Shown here: piece after piece, positions 42,995-51,365 of the stretch
How the letters are laid out: every line of letters begins with the position of its first letter
Position numbering within the stretch: the stretch's first letter is position 1
Source: JAAFIP01 sp963775085
GTDB taxonomy: Bacteria > Pseudomonadota > Gammaproteobacteria > Burkholderiales > Burkholderiaceae_C
Direction: 5' to 3'
DNA length: 64,000 nucleotides
Assembly: GCA_963775085.1 (NCBI GenBank)
Contig: CAVZHO010000019.1
Coordinates: 62,001-126,000 of the forward strand
Made by a program: the position numbers and the translations under genes
The notes under the pieces: generated by a model
Told to the model about the DNA's origin: nothing
What the model saw: the letters and a program-made list of their open reading frames with translations, nothing else
The model's database searches: none

Positions 42995-44068
42995 TTAGCC
43001 CAGCGTGGCGTTTGTTTTCTTGCCCAGCTCTACGACGGCATCGACCAGCAAGCCCTTGGGCTGCTGGTGGGTGATGAACAGCATGGAGACTTTGCCGCGC
43101 AGGGCGTTGATGGTTTGGGCGAAGTGCTCGGCGGTTTCGGCATCCAGGGCGCTGGTGGCTTCATCAAAGATGAGGATTTGCGGGCGCTTTAGCAGGGCGC
43201 GGGCGATGGCCAGGCGCTGTTTTTGCCCGCCCGACAGGCCCGCACCGCGCTCGCCGATTTCGGTTTGGTAGCCGTTGGGCAGGGCTTCTATGGCGGTGTT
43301 GATTTCTGCCATCTTGCAGGCCTGCACCACTTGCTCAAAGGTGGCCAGTGGGTTGGCCATGACCAGGTTGTCATAGATGCTGCCGCTGAAGAGGTTGGTT
43401 TCCTGCGGCACTACGCCAAAGTAGGCGCGCAGCTCGTTGGCGGCCAGGTGGCGGATATCGGTGCCGTCAATGCGGATGTGGCCTGCGGTGGGCACGTAAA
43501 AGCCTTGCAGCAGTTTGGCCAGAGTGGATTTGCCGCTGCCCGAGGGGCCGACCAGCATGGTGGTGGTGCCGGGTTGCAGGGTGATGTTCAGGCCCTCATA
43601 GAGAAAGGGGCGGTCGGGTGCGTAGCGAAAGCCCAGGTCGATGATTTCTACCAGGCCCTGGCGTTGGGTCTCTCGGCTGGGGGCGCTGGCGTAGGGTTCG
43701 GGCGGTGCGTTCATGATGTCGGCCAGCCGCTTGACGGAGATGTTGGCTTGCTGAAACTGCTGCCACAGGCCCACCAGGCGCATCATGGGCTGGCTGAGCT
43801 TGCCAGAGAACATTTGAAAGGCGACCAACATGCCGATGGTGAAGGGCTCGGCGTTGTCGGTGGCGGTGCCGGTGAGCGAGCCTTTCATGACGATCCAGGC
43901 CCCGCCACACAGGACCAGCATGGTCATAAGCTGCTCCAGCATGCCAGCTACTACGTTGTAGGTGTTGCCTATTTGCTTGGTATGGAACCCAGCCTCCAGG
44001 TAGGTGGCCAGGTAGCCTCGGTAGCGGCGCGTTAACTGGGGTTCCATTTGCAGGCTTTTGAATTTTTA
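42995..44068 (-). pseudogene. Type I secretion ABC transporter, 5'-truncated
   Basis: 350 residues from ATG 44047 begin in the middle of a HlyB/LapB-type transporter (KSLQMEPQLTRRYRGY aligns with the region after the fourth or fifth membrane helix). In frame upstream there is a stop at about 44069, so no N-terminal half remains. The ATPase domain is complete: Walker A GPSGSGKST, signature LSGGQKQRLAIARAL, Walker B ILIFDEATSALD. A family member is ~700 aa. The deletion or rearrangement junction is near 44068. Functional transport is unlikely without the membrane domain. Confidence 0.8.
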
Positions 44069-44330
44069 TGGTTTTTGCATTGCTTTATAGAATTACCTAC
44101 GGGCAAATGCCGGCAAATAGGAGAATGTGAAACATTGTATCTATCCATTAGGGCGAAAATGTCATGGTTAACCGCATCGTTTGCCAAAAATGACCGCAAA
44201 TGGCGGTGCCGGACTTATACAACCATAGATGCTACTTATCCACAGCGTACGCACAGCGAATGCACAGCGTTGTGCATTGCCGGCACCAGCCTGAGGCACT
44301 ACCATGCAGGCATAGGAAAAAAATACAACC

Positions 44331-46829
44331 ATGTCAGCCGTTCTCTCTTCAGTCGACCACGACGATTACCACCCCCCTTCCAGCTTTGACAGCAGTTACC
44401 AGGGCGACGCGCAGATTGCGCAGTTGCGCATTCCGCCGCACAGCATCGAGGCCGAGTCCAGCGTGCTGGGCGGCCTGCTGCTGGACAACACCGCCTGGGA
44501 CCGGTTGGGCGACCTGCTGGGCGAGGGCGGGGATTTTTACCGCTACGAGCACCGGGTGATATTTGCGGCGATTAAAAAGCTGGTGGATGCCTCCAAGCCC
44601 GCCGACATCATCACCGTGTACGAGAGCCTGCAAAACACCGGCAAGGCCGACGAGATTGGCGGGCTCGTGTACCTGAACGCGCTGGCGCAGTACGTGCCGA
44701 GTGCGGCCAACATCCGCCGCTACGCCGAGATTGTGCGCGAGCGCTCGATCCTGCGCAAGCTGGTGAGTGCCAGCGACGAAATTTCCAGCAGCGCCTTCAA
44801 CACCCAAGGCAAAGAAGTTGCCAAGATTCTGGACGAGGCCGAGCAGAAAATCTTTGGCATTGGCGAAGAAGGCTCGCGCATGAAGCAGGGCTTTCAGGGC
44901 ATGGACAGCCTGGTGGTGCAACTGCTGGACCGCGTGCAGGAGATGAGCGAGAACCCCAACGACATCACCGGCGTGCCGACGGGTTTTTACGATTTGGACC
45001 GCATGACCTCGGGCATGCAGGCGGGGGATTTGATCATTTTGGCCGCTCGCCCGAGTATGGGTAAAGCCCAGCCCTTGGATGCCCGGGTGCGCACCCGCAC
45101 AGGGTGGACTACCATGGGCGGCTTGGCGGTAGGTGACGCGCTGGCATCAATAGATGGCAAACCGTCCATCGTCACTGCGGTCTTTCCGCAAGGCAAAAAA
45201 GAGGTGTTTAGCATCAGCTTTTCGGACGGGCGTAGTACCGAGTGCTGTGCCGAGCATCTTTGGCAAGTGCAGTACCGCGACTGGGACGCGCCCAGAGTTG
45301 TCAACACCGCCAAACTATCAGAAATGTTGCAACGCAAACGGTATGTGAATCGACTATGGATCGAGCCGAGCACGGGTGATTTTGGCCACCAGGAGGATTT
45401 ACCCATCGATGCATGGGTGCTGGGTAGCCTGCTGGGCGATGGCAATTTAACCGGAACGGGCACGGTGCGCTTTAGTACCGCTGCGCCGCAGATTTTAGAG
45501 TTGATGGAGCAAAGGGTAGAGCAGGGCATGGCCCTGCGCCACGCCGGACGTTACGACTGGCGCATCGTGCGCGAAGGCGGCGCACACGCCAAAGGCGTGG
45601 TGGGCGTGCAGTCCAACCCGCTGCGTGTGGCCTTGCAGGCGCTGGGTTTGTCCGGTCTGGGCAGTGAACATAAATTTATCCCCACCGTATATTTAGAGGC
45701 GCAAAAATCCGTGCGGCTAGACCTGCTGCGCGGCCTGCTGGACACCGATGGCTGGGTAGAAAAGTGGGGCAGTGTGCGCTTTTCTACGGCCAGCAAACAA
45801 CTGGCGCAAGACATGCAGGCACTAGTACGCTCGTTGGGCGGCTGGTGCAGCATAAACCAAAAACAGCCACACTTTACTAACGTGGGAGGCATGCGCATGG
45901 CCGGGCTGCCCGCCTATGTGTGCAACATCAGCCACCCCGAGCCTCAGTCTTTATTCCTGCTGTCTGAAAAGCAGGCGCGCGCACCCGCCCAGTGGCAGCG
46001 CAAAAAACGCCTCACTGTGTCCAGCATCACACCCACCCGCAGCGCGCCCTGTCAGTGCATCTCGGTCAGCCACCCCAGCAAGCTCTACATTACCGACCAA
46101 GATGTGGTCACCCATAACACCGCACTCGCCGTCAACATCGCCGAGCATGTGGCCCTGCACGAGCAGCTACCCGTGGCCATCTTCTCGATGGAGATGGGTG
46201 CGAGCCAGTTGGCGGTGCGTATCGTTGGCTCGATTGGCCGCATTGACCAAAACCATTTGCGCACTGGCAAGCTCACCGATGACGAGTGGCCGCGCCTGAC
46301 GGAGGCGATTGAAAAGCTGCGCAACATCAGCCTGCATATTGACGAAACGCCCGGTCTCACCACCAGCGAACTGCGCGGTAACGCCCGCCGCCTGGCGCGC
46401 CAGATGGGCGGCAAGCTGGGCCTGATTGTGGTGGACTATTTGCAGCTGATGAGTGTGTCGAGCGCGATGAGCGAAGAAAACCGCGCCACGGCGGTGGGCG
46501 AAATCTCGCGCGGCCTCAAGGCCCTGGCCAAGGAGCTGCAATGCCCGGTGATCGCGCTGTCCCAGCTGAGCCGGGGCGTCGAGAGCCGCACCGACAAACG
46601 CCCCATGATGAGCGACCTGCGCGAGTCCGGCGCCATCGAGCAAGACGCCGACGTGATCATGTTCATCTACCGCGACGACTACTACAACAAAGACAGCAAA
46701 GAGCCCGGCGTGACCGAGCTGATCATCAGCAAACAGCGTAACGGGCCGACGGGCACCTGCAAGCTGACGTTTATCAAGGAGCTGACGCGCTTTGAGAGCC
46801 TGGCGGCCGGGTATAGCAACGATTTTTAG
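44331..46829 (+). CDS. dnaB: Replicative DNA helicase DnaB with an in-frame intein
   Basis: 832-residue precursor: host part 481 residues, intein 351 residues (45066-46118) inserted in the Walker A motif between Lys and Thr (RPSMGK / TALAVNIAEH). Host: N-terminal DnaB domain (PPHSIEAESSVLGGLLLDNTA), linker, RecA-like helicase domain with GEISRGLKALAKELQCPVIA and SDLRESGAIEQDADVI. Splicing is needed for activity, as the P-loop is cut by the intein. The ATG at 44331 gives a normal DnaB N-terminus. rplI, frequent upstream, is not present; a decayed ABC gene is instead. Confidence 0.96.
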   Translation: MSAVLSSVDHDDYHPPSSFDSSYQGDAQIAQLRIPPHSIEAESSVLGGLLLDNTAWDRLGDLLGEGGDFYRYEHRVIFAAIKKLVDASKPADIITVYESLQNTGKADEIGGLVYLNALAQYVPSAANIRRYAEIVRERSILRKLVSASDEISSSAFNTQGKEVAKILDEAEQKIFGIGEEGSRMKQGFQGMDSLVVQLLDRVQEMSENPNDITGVPTGFYDLDRMTSGMQAGDLIILAARPSMGKAQPLDARVRTRTGWTTMGGLAVGDALASIDGKPSIVTAVFPQGKKEVFSISFSDGRSTECCAEHLWQVQYRDWDAPRVVNTAKLSEMLQRKRYVNRLWIEPSTGDFGHQEDLPIDAWVLGSLLGDGNLTGTGTVRFSTAAPQILELMEQRVEQGMALRHAGRYDWRIVREGGAHAKGVVGVQSNPLRVALQALGLSGLGSEHKFIPTVYLEAQKSVRLDLLRGLLDTDGWVEKWGSVRFSTASKQLAQDMQALVRSLGGWCSINQKQPHFTNVGGMRMAGLPAYVCNISHPEPQSLFLLSEKQARAPAQWQRKKRLTVSSITPTRSAPCQCISVSHPSKLYITDQDVVTHNTALAVNIAEHVALHEQLPVAIFSMEMGASQLAVRIVGSIGRIDQNHLRTGKLTDDEWPRLTEAIEKLRNISLHIDETPGLTTSELRGNARRLARQMGGKLGLIVVDYLQLMSVSSAMSEENRATAVGEISRGLKALAKELQCPVIALSQLSRGVESRTDKRPMMSDLRESGAIEQDADVIMFIYRDDYYNKDSKEPGVTELIISKQRNGPTGTCKLTFIKELTRFESLAAGYSNDF
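45066..46118 (+). other. Class 3-type intein with LAGLIDADG endonuclease in DnaB
   Basis: 351 residues, from Ala1 (AQPLDARVRTRTGW) to Asn351 (DVVTHN), followed by Thr+1 of the host. There is no Cys/Ser at position 1. The class 3 W-C-T set is present: Trp66 after His64 in block B (CCAEHLW), Cys331 in block F (CISVSHP) and Thr+1. Block G has His350-Asn351. Two LAGLIDADG motifs are at ~116-126 (AWVLGSLLGDG) and ~220-230 (LLRGLLDTDGW), so the homing endonuclease looks complete. Codon use and composition are similar to the host gene. Confidence 0.93.
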
Positions 46830-46838
46830 GCGATTTAG

Positions 46839-46886
46839 GGCTGTAGCCCAATAAAATATAGCGTAAGCAGCTATGAAATCAGCAGC
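46839..46886 (+). repeat. Interspersed 45-bp repeat, copy R9
   Basis: GGCTGTAGCCCAATAAAATA then TAGCGTAAGCAGCTATGAAATC. Intergenic, 10 bp after dnaB. CCCAATAAAATA subfamily. Confidence 0.85.
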
Positions 46887-46918
46887 ACTCCCGTGGCTTA
46901 ACGCAGTGAAAGTAGTGC

Positions 46919-47008
46919 CTAAAGTTTAGCAAGCACTTCAGCCACTACATCATTGGCGGCGCGGCCTGCCTTAGTGGTCTGGCGGGCTTCCCAGTCCATG
47001 CTGCGCAT
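46919..47008 (-). pseudogene. Short fragment of unknown gene
   Basis: 29 residues (MRSMDWEARQTTKAGRAAND) end at a TAG; the frame continues a little upstream (NHQKQPDQ) without start. It looks like the C-terminal remains of a small gene, perhaps toxin-antitoxin related from its neighbours. Low certainty. The remainder of 46830-47129 holds repeat R9 and nothing else that I can see. Confidence 0.25.
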
Positions 47009-47098
47009 CTGGTCTGGTTGTTTCTGGTGATTTTTGAGAGCATGTCCGCAAGTTTTCGGTGCGTGCGTTTGACTTAGGCGCCATATTGAACCATAATA

Positions 47099-47118
47099 TT
47101 GTTGAAATTTTCAACAAC
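47099..47118. promoter_or_regulatory. Palindrome upstream of vapBC
   Basis: TTGTTGAAAATTTTCAACAA-like inverted repeat (TTGTTGAAATTTTCAACAA on reading 47100-47118) lies 11 bp before the antitoxin ATG. Such a palindrome suits autoregulation by the VapBC complex. Confidence 0.55.
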
Positions 47119-47129
47119 TTTGAGCGAAT

Positions 47130-47363
47130 ATGTCCACCGTCAACTTTAGCGTGCCTGAAGACATCAAGCTAGCTTTCAACGCGACGTTTGAAGGCCAAAA
47201 CAAAAGTGCCGTCATTGCCGATTTGATGCGCGAGGCGGTGGAGCGTGCCCAGCGCCAGCAAAGCAGCAAAGACGCTTACCTGCGCATTTTGCAGCGCAGG
47301 CAACACGCGCCCACCGTCACTGCGCAGCAGCTACGCGCCGCCCGTGAGGCAGGCCGCGTGTGA
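47130..47363 (+). CDS. VapB-like antitoxin (ribbon-helix-helix type)
   Basis: 77 residues. The first ~50 form a short RHH-like segment (VNFSVPEDIKLAFNATFEGQ, NKSAVIADLMREAVERAQR). The C-terminal ~25 residues (QHAPTVTAQQLRAAREAGR) are the toxin-binding tail. Its stop overlaps the VapC start as GTGA (47360-47363). Upstream sequence (CATAATATTGTTGAAAATTTTC region, 47088-47113) has an inverted repeat GTTGAAA-TTTTCAAC that may be the operator: TTGTTGAAATTTTCAACAA is a near-perfect palindrome. Confidence 0.85.
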   Translation: MSTVNFSVPEDIKLAFNATFEGQNKSAVIADLMREAVERAQRQQSSKDAYLRILQRRQHAPTVTAQQLRAAREAGRV

Positions 47364-47785
47364 TTGCGGTGGTCGATGCCAGTGTGGCCGTCAAATGGTT
47401 TTTGCACACCAAGCCAGACGAAGCGCATGCTGACCTGGCCTTGCGCATCCTGGAGCAATCGGTGCTGGGTTTGCTCCCCTTGGTGCAACCACCGCACTTT
47501 ACCGCCGAGGTGGCCGCCGTATTGGCGCGCCTTAAGCCGGACGATGCCCAAGCCGATTTGCTTGACTTGCTCAACATCGGGCATCAGATTTTGGCCGCCC
47601 CTGAGGTCTACGCCACCGCGCTAGCATTGGCCATACGCTACCAACACCATGTGTTTGATACGCTGTACCACGCCGTAGCCTTGCATACCCCCGGCGCAAC
47701 CTTAATTACCGCTGATCAGCGTTACTACGAAAAAGTCCGGGCAGAAGGACGAGTAACCTTGCTGGCTGACTTACGGCTGGATTGA
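47360..47785 (+). CDS. VapC-like PIN-domain ribonuclease toxin
   Basis: 141 residues from a GTG at 47360 overlapping the antitoxin stop. PIN-domain acidic residues: Asp6 (VVDASVAVKWF), Glu ~50 (FTAEVAAVLARL), Asp ~95 (HHVFDTLYHAVAL) and Asp ~117 (TADQRYYEKV). It is an RNase that cleaves specific RNAs when freed from VapB. The complete set of acidic residues suggests activity. It closes the module, with tRNA-Gly on the opposite strand 16 bp downstream. Confidence 0.9.
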   Translation: MIAVVDASVAVKWFLHTKPDEAHADLALRILEQSVLGLLPLVQPPHFTAEVAAVLARLKPDDAQADLLDLLNIGHQILAAPEVYATALALAIRYQHHVFDTLYHAVALHTPGATLITADQRYYEKVRAEGRVTLLADLRLD

Positions 47786-47801
47786 CTACCGTCGGTAGCC
47801 C

Positions 47802-47875
47802 TGGAGCGGGTGATGGGAATCGAACCCACGTTATTTGCTTGGGAAGCAAGAGTCCTACCATTGAACGACACCCGC
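47802..47875 (-). tRNA. tRNA-Gly (anticodon CCC)
   Basis: 74-nt cloverleaf on the minus strand: acceptor GCGGGTG pairs with CACCCGC, then discriminator T and encoded CCA. The anticodon loop TTCCCAA with stem TTGC/GCAA gives anticodon CCC. T-arm GGTTCGATTCC present. The anticodon stem has one mismatch at its outer pair. Confidence 0.92.
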
Positions 47876-47904
47876 GCTGCCGGTTGATTATAGGAGCGAT
47901 GGGC

Positions 47905-48337
47905 TCAGGGTTTGAGGTGGTTCCAGCGATCCGTTTGGCGGCGCATGAGGTGCACGACGCCGGCAGGCACGTAGCCTACGCTTTGGGCCAGGTCGTCTTT
48001 GCTGACTTTGAGGTTGCGCATGCGTGTTCTCGCAGGCCAGCAGCTTGATGCCCGCCTTGCTAGCTTCGGCAAGGCGCGAGTTGACCACCGAGTCGAGCTT
48101 GAACATGTGGATGCCCGGGCCGAAAGCGACGATTTCGATGTCCACGTTGGCGGCGCCCAGCTCTTCCTGCACGTTTTTGGCGTTGTTGAAGGTCAGGTTC
48201 CACTTGGCCGGGTCGTTGTCGCTCATCTGGATCACCAGTTTATGCGGTTTTTGGCTGTCAGCCCCCGTTGGCTGAGCGTGAGCAGCTATTAAAAAAATAG
48301 CGGATAGAACACCGATGGACAGATGGCGGCGTAGCAT
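47905..48337 (-). pseudogene. DsrE-family protein with frameshift; leader encoded by repeat R10
   Basis: From ATG 48337: signal peptide MLRRHLSIGVLSAIFLIAA ending AHA, then a DsrE-like domain (HKLVIQMSDNDPAKWNLTFN, NVQEELGAANVDIEIVAFGP). At KLLACENT the frame is lost: the conserved continuation MRNLKVSKDDLAQSVGYVP, then GVVHLMRRQTDRWNHLKP and a stop at 47905, is in another frame after one extra C near 48019-48026. Either a real frameshift or a base-calling error. The AIFLIAAHAQPTG leader is encoded by an interspersed repeat. Confidence 0.75.
48256..48303 (+). repeat. Interspersed 45-bp repeat, copy R10 (dsrE signal peptide)
   Basis: TGTCAGCCCCCGTTGGCTGA then GCGTGAGCAGCTATTAAAAA then AATAGC. 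On the minus strand it encodes AIFLIAAHAQPTGA. Confidence 0.8.
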
Positions 48338-48463
48338 GTGGGGTGGCCAGTCAAAGAATTTTGGAGAGGATGGGTTTTATGCGTTGACGGTATCACAATA
48401 CCCCGTGGCACCTCTGGTGGGTAGCCCTTATTCTTCCCTTGTTCTTCTTTAGGCAGCCCATCC

Positions 48464-49039
48464 ATGAATTTCAAAATGCGAGAAAACTCAGTCTTTGCCA
48501 TCTTGTTGCGCTCCCCATGGTGGGTCAGCGCTGGGGTGGCGGTGGTTTTGGCAACCGCTGCCGCTGCGTTGATGCCCCCACAGTACGCAACCTTTGGCGC
48601 GCTGAGTGCCACGCCTTTTGTGGTGATTACGGGCATGGTGCTCTGGCGCAACCGCCATGCGCCTGATCCTGCGCGTGTGCAAGCAGCGCTTACCCAGGCG
48701 GCGAAGCTGCCGTGGCCCAGCTTTGCCGCTGCGCTAGAAAAAGCCTTCACCGCCCAGGGCTACGCCGTGACCCCGCTATCGGGCGCGCAGGGCGGCAGTG
48801 GCGCAGATTTCAGCTTGGTCAAAAACGCGCAAACCACGCTGGTCAGCGCCAAACGCTACAAAGCCGCCACCCACGGCACCGAGCCGCTGCGCGAATTGGC
48901 CGCCGCGAAACACCAACTCGCCGCGCAGCATGCCGTCTACGTCAGCCTGGGCCCGGTGACCGACCAGGCTGCCAGCCTGGCCCAAGAGCAGGGCATCGAC
49001 CTGGTGTTTGGTGACCGTTTGGGCGCGCTGCTGCTCTAG
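48464..49039 (+). CDS. Membrane-anchored Mrr-like restriction endonuclease-fold protein
   Basis: 191 residues from ATG 48464 (or ATG 48476). Two membrane segments (~15-37 SPWWVSAGVAVVLATAAAAL; ~45-62). The cytoplasmic part resembles the Mrr catalytic domain of PD-(D/E)xK nucleases: Asp in GGSGADFSLV followed by a second motif SAKRYK (x-A-K). It may be a membrane-associated nuclease; no methylase is nearby. Function unknown. Confidence 0.75.
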   Translation: MNFKMRENSVFAILLRSPWWVSAGVAVVLATAAAALMPPQYATFGALSATPFVVITGMVLWRNRHAPDPARVQAALTQAAKLPWPSFAAALEKAFTAQGYAVTPLSGAQGGSGADFSLVKNAQTTLVSAKRYKAATHGTEPLRELAAAKHQLAAQHAVYVSLGPVTDQAASLAQEQGIDLVFGDRLGALLL

Positions 49040-49100
49040 CGGGCGCGGCGGGCGGCGTGGCCAGATAGGCAGTCAGCCATCAATTTTGAGTAGGCATTTC

Positions 49101-49149
49101 GGGCTGTAGGCCAATGAAATACGGCGTAAGCAGCTATTCAAACCATAGT
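49101..49149 (+). repeat. Interspersed 45-bp repeat, copy R11
   Basis: GGGCTGTAGGCCAATGAAAT then ACGGCGTAAGCAGCTATTCA. Intergenic, before parE. CCAATAAAAT subfamily, diverged. Confidence 0.8.
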
Positions 49150-49222
49150 GATTTACATCCCGCAGATGTATATCTGTTTATTTATCCAGTAGTATTTTGA
49201 GTTCCCACTACAATGGCCCCCT

Positions 49223-51205
49223 ATGGCAGATAAATTACCCACACCATCCAGCAACGGCTACAGCGAAGGCTCGATCCGCGTGCTCAAGGGCCTGGAGCCG
49301 GTCAAGCAGCGGCCGGGCATGTACACCCGCACCGACAACCCGCTCCACGTCATCCAGGAGGTGCTGGACAACTCTGCCGACGAGGCGCTGGCGGGCTACG
49401 GCAAGAAGATCAAGGTCACCCTGCATCTAGACGGCTCGGTGACGGTGGACGACGACGGGCGCGGTATTCCGTTTGGCATGCACCCCGAAGAAAAAGCCCC
49501 GGTGATCGAGCTGGTGTTTACCCGCCTGCATGCGGGCGGCAAGTTTGACAAAGGCAAGGGCGGGGCCTACAGCTTCTCGGGCGGCCTGCACGGCGTGGGT
49601 GTGAGCGTGACCAACGCACTGGGCAAGCGGCTGGAGGCTACGTCTTACCGTGAGGGCACCGTGGCAAAACTGGTGTTTGAAGCCGGTGACGTGGTGGAAA
49701 AACTGCACCTGCGCAAACAGGCCGAGGGCGACCGCAAGCAGGGCACCAGCGTGCGCGTCTGGCCCGATGGCAAGTATTTTGAGTCGTCCGTCATTCCCAT
49801 TGCCGAGCTGACCCACCTGCTGCGCAGCAAGGCGGTGCTGATGCCCGGCGTGAGCGTGACTTTGGTCAACGAGAAAACCAAAGACACGCAAAGCTGGCAG
49901 TACAAGGGTGGCCTGCGCGACTATCTGGAGCAGTCGCTGGCGGGCGATGCCGTCATCCCGCTGTGGGAGGGCGAGGGCTATGCCGACGCCAAAGACGACA
50001 ACTTTGCCGAAGGCGAGGGCGCAGGCTGGTGCGTGGCCTTCACCGAAGACGGCCAGCCGGTGCGCGAGAGCTACGTTAACCTGATCCCCACCACCAACGG
50101 CGGCACGCACGACAGCGGCCTGCGCGACGGCCTGTTTACGGCGGTGAAAAGCTTTATCGAGCTGCATTCGCTGTTACCGAAGGGCGTGAAGCTGCTGCCC
50201 GAAGACGTGTTTGCCCGCGCCTCGTATGTGCTCAGCGCCAAGGTGCTGGATCCGCAGTTCCAGGGGCAGATCAAGGAGCGGCTGAACTCCCGCGACGCGG
50301 TGCGCCTGGTGTCCAGCTACGTGCGCCCGGCCATGGAGCTGTGGCTCAACCAGCATGTGGACTACGGCAAAAAACTGGCCGACCTGGCCATCAAGGCCGC
50401 ACAAACCCGCCAGCGCGCCGGTCAAAAGGTAGAAAAGCGCAAGGGCTCGGGCGTGGCCGTGCTGCCCGGCAAGCTGACCGACTGCGAAAGCCGCGACCTG
50501 GCGCACAACGAGGTGTTTTTGGTCGAGGGCGACAGCGCGGGCGGCAGCGCCAAGATGGGCCGCGACAAAGAGTCACAAGCCATTTTGCCCCTGCGCGGCA
50601 AGATTTTGAACACCTGGGAGGTCGAACGCGACCGCCTGTTTGCCAACACCGAGATCCACGACATCAGCGTGGCCATTGGCGTAGACCCGCACGGCAAAGA
50701 CGACTCGCCCGATTTGAGCGGCCTGCGCTACGGCAAGATTTGCATTTTGAGCGATGCCGACGTCGACGGCTCGCACATCCAGGTGCTGCTGCTCACCTTA
50801 TTTTTCAAACACTTTCCCAAGCTCATCGAGTCCGGCAACATCTACGTTGCCCGCCCACCTTTGTTTCGCATCGACGCGCCCGCACGCGGCAAAAAGCCCG
50901 CCAGCAAGCAGTACGCGCTGGACCAGGGCGAGCTCAACGCCATCCTGGACAAGCTGCGCAAAGACGGCGTGGCCGAGAACAAGTGGGCGATCAGCCGCTT
51001 CAAAGGCCTGGGCGAGATGAATGCCGAGCAGCTCTGGGAAACCACCCTCAACCCCGACACCCGCCGCCTGCTGCCGGTGCAGTACGGCGAGCTGGATGCC
51101 GCGTTCACGGCGATACGCTTTACCCAGCTCATGGGCAAAGGCGAAGCCGCCGCCCGGCGCGAACTGATGGAGCTGCACGGGGATGCGGTGGAGGTGGATG
51201 TATGA
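49223..51205 (+). CDS. parE: DNA topoisomerase IV subunit B
   Basis: 660 residues from ATG 49223 (MADKLPTPSSNGYSEGSIR). GHKL ATPase: NSADEALAGYGKKI (Mg-binding Asn), DDGRGIPFG (ATP lid start) and SGGLHGVGVSVTNAL. TOPRIM domain: FLVEGDSAGGSAKMGRDKE and DADVDGSHIQ; C-terminal ParE tail. Decatenates daughter chromosomes with ParC. The length (~630-660) and HPEEKAPVIELVFTRLHAGG favour ParE over GyrB. parC lies 1.8 kb downstream with a GNAT and a lytic transglycosylase gene between. Confidence 0.94.
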   Translation: MADKLPTPSSNGYSEGSIRVLKGLEPVKQRPGMYTRTDNPLHVIQEVLDNSADEALAGYGKKIKVTLHLDGSVTVDDDGRGIPFGMHPEEKAPVIELVFTRLHAGGKFDKGKGGAYSFSGGLHGVGVSVTNALGKRLEATSYREGTVAKLVFEAGDVVEKLHLRKQAEGDRKQGTSVRVWPDGKYFESSVIPIAELTHLLRSKAVLMPGVSVTLVNEKTKDTQSWQYKGGLRDYLEQSLAGDAVIPLWEGEGYADAKDDNFAEGEGAGWCVAFTEDGQPVRESYVNLIPTTNGGTHDSGLRDGLFTAVKSFIELHSLLPKGVKLLPEDVFARASYVLSAKVLDPQFQGQIKERLNSRDAVRLVSSYVRPAMELWLNQHVDYGKKLADLAIKAAQTRQRAGQKVEKRKGSGVAVLPGKLTDCESRDLAHNEVFLVEGDSAGGSAKMGRDKESQAILPLRGKILNTWEVERDRLFANTEIHDISVAIGVDPHGKDDSPDLSGLRYGKICILSDADVDGSHIQVLLLTLFFKHFPKLIESGNIYVARPPLFRIDAPARGKKPASKQYALDQGELNAILDKLRKDGVAENKWAISRFKGLGEMNAEQLWETTLNPDTRRLLPVQYGELDAAFTAIRFTQLMGKGEAAARRELMELHGDAVEVDV

Positions 51206-51231
51206 AGCGCTTGCCTGCACTTGAGTTTTTA

Positions 51232-51338
51232 GGTAACGCTAAAAACGCAAAAATTTCGCTAAAAACGCTAAAAAAAGAAAAAATATTCAATGTGTTTTTT
51301 TGCGCTTTTTGCGTTCTTTTAGCGTTTTTTGCGTTACC
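51232..51338. repeat. Palindromic A-run/CGC element, copy P3
   Basis: GGTAACGCTAAAAACGC...GCGTTTTTTGCGTTACC, with the arms inverted and a short AAATATTCAATG core. Lies between parE and a GNAT gene. Same family as P1 and P2. Confidence 0.85.
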
Positions 51339-51365
51339 TAGAGCATTACCTTAGGTGTGAACGCT

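Noticed and set aside
44048..44330. Gap before dnaB, searched for a promoter, rplI remnant or sRNA
   Set aside because: No convincing element seen.
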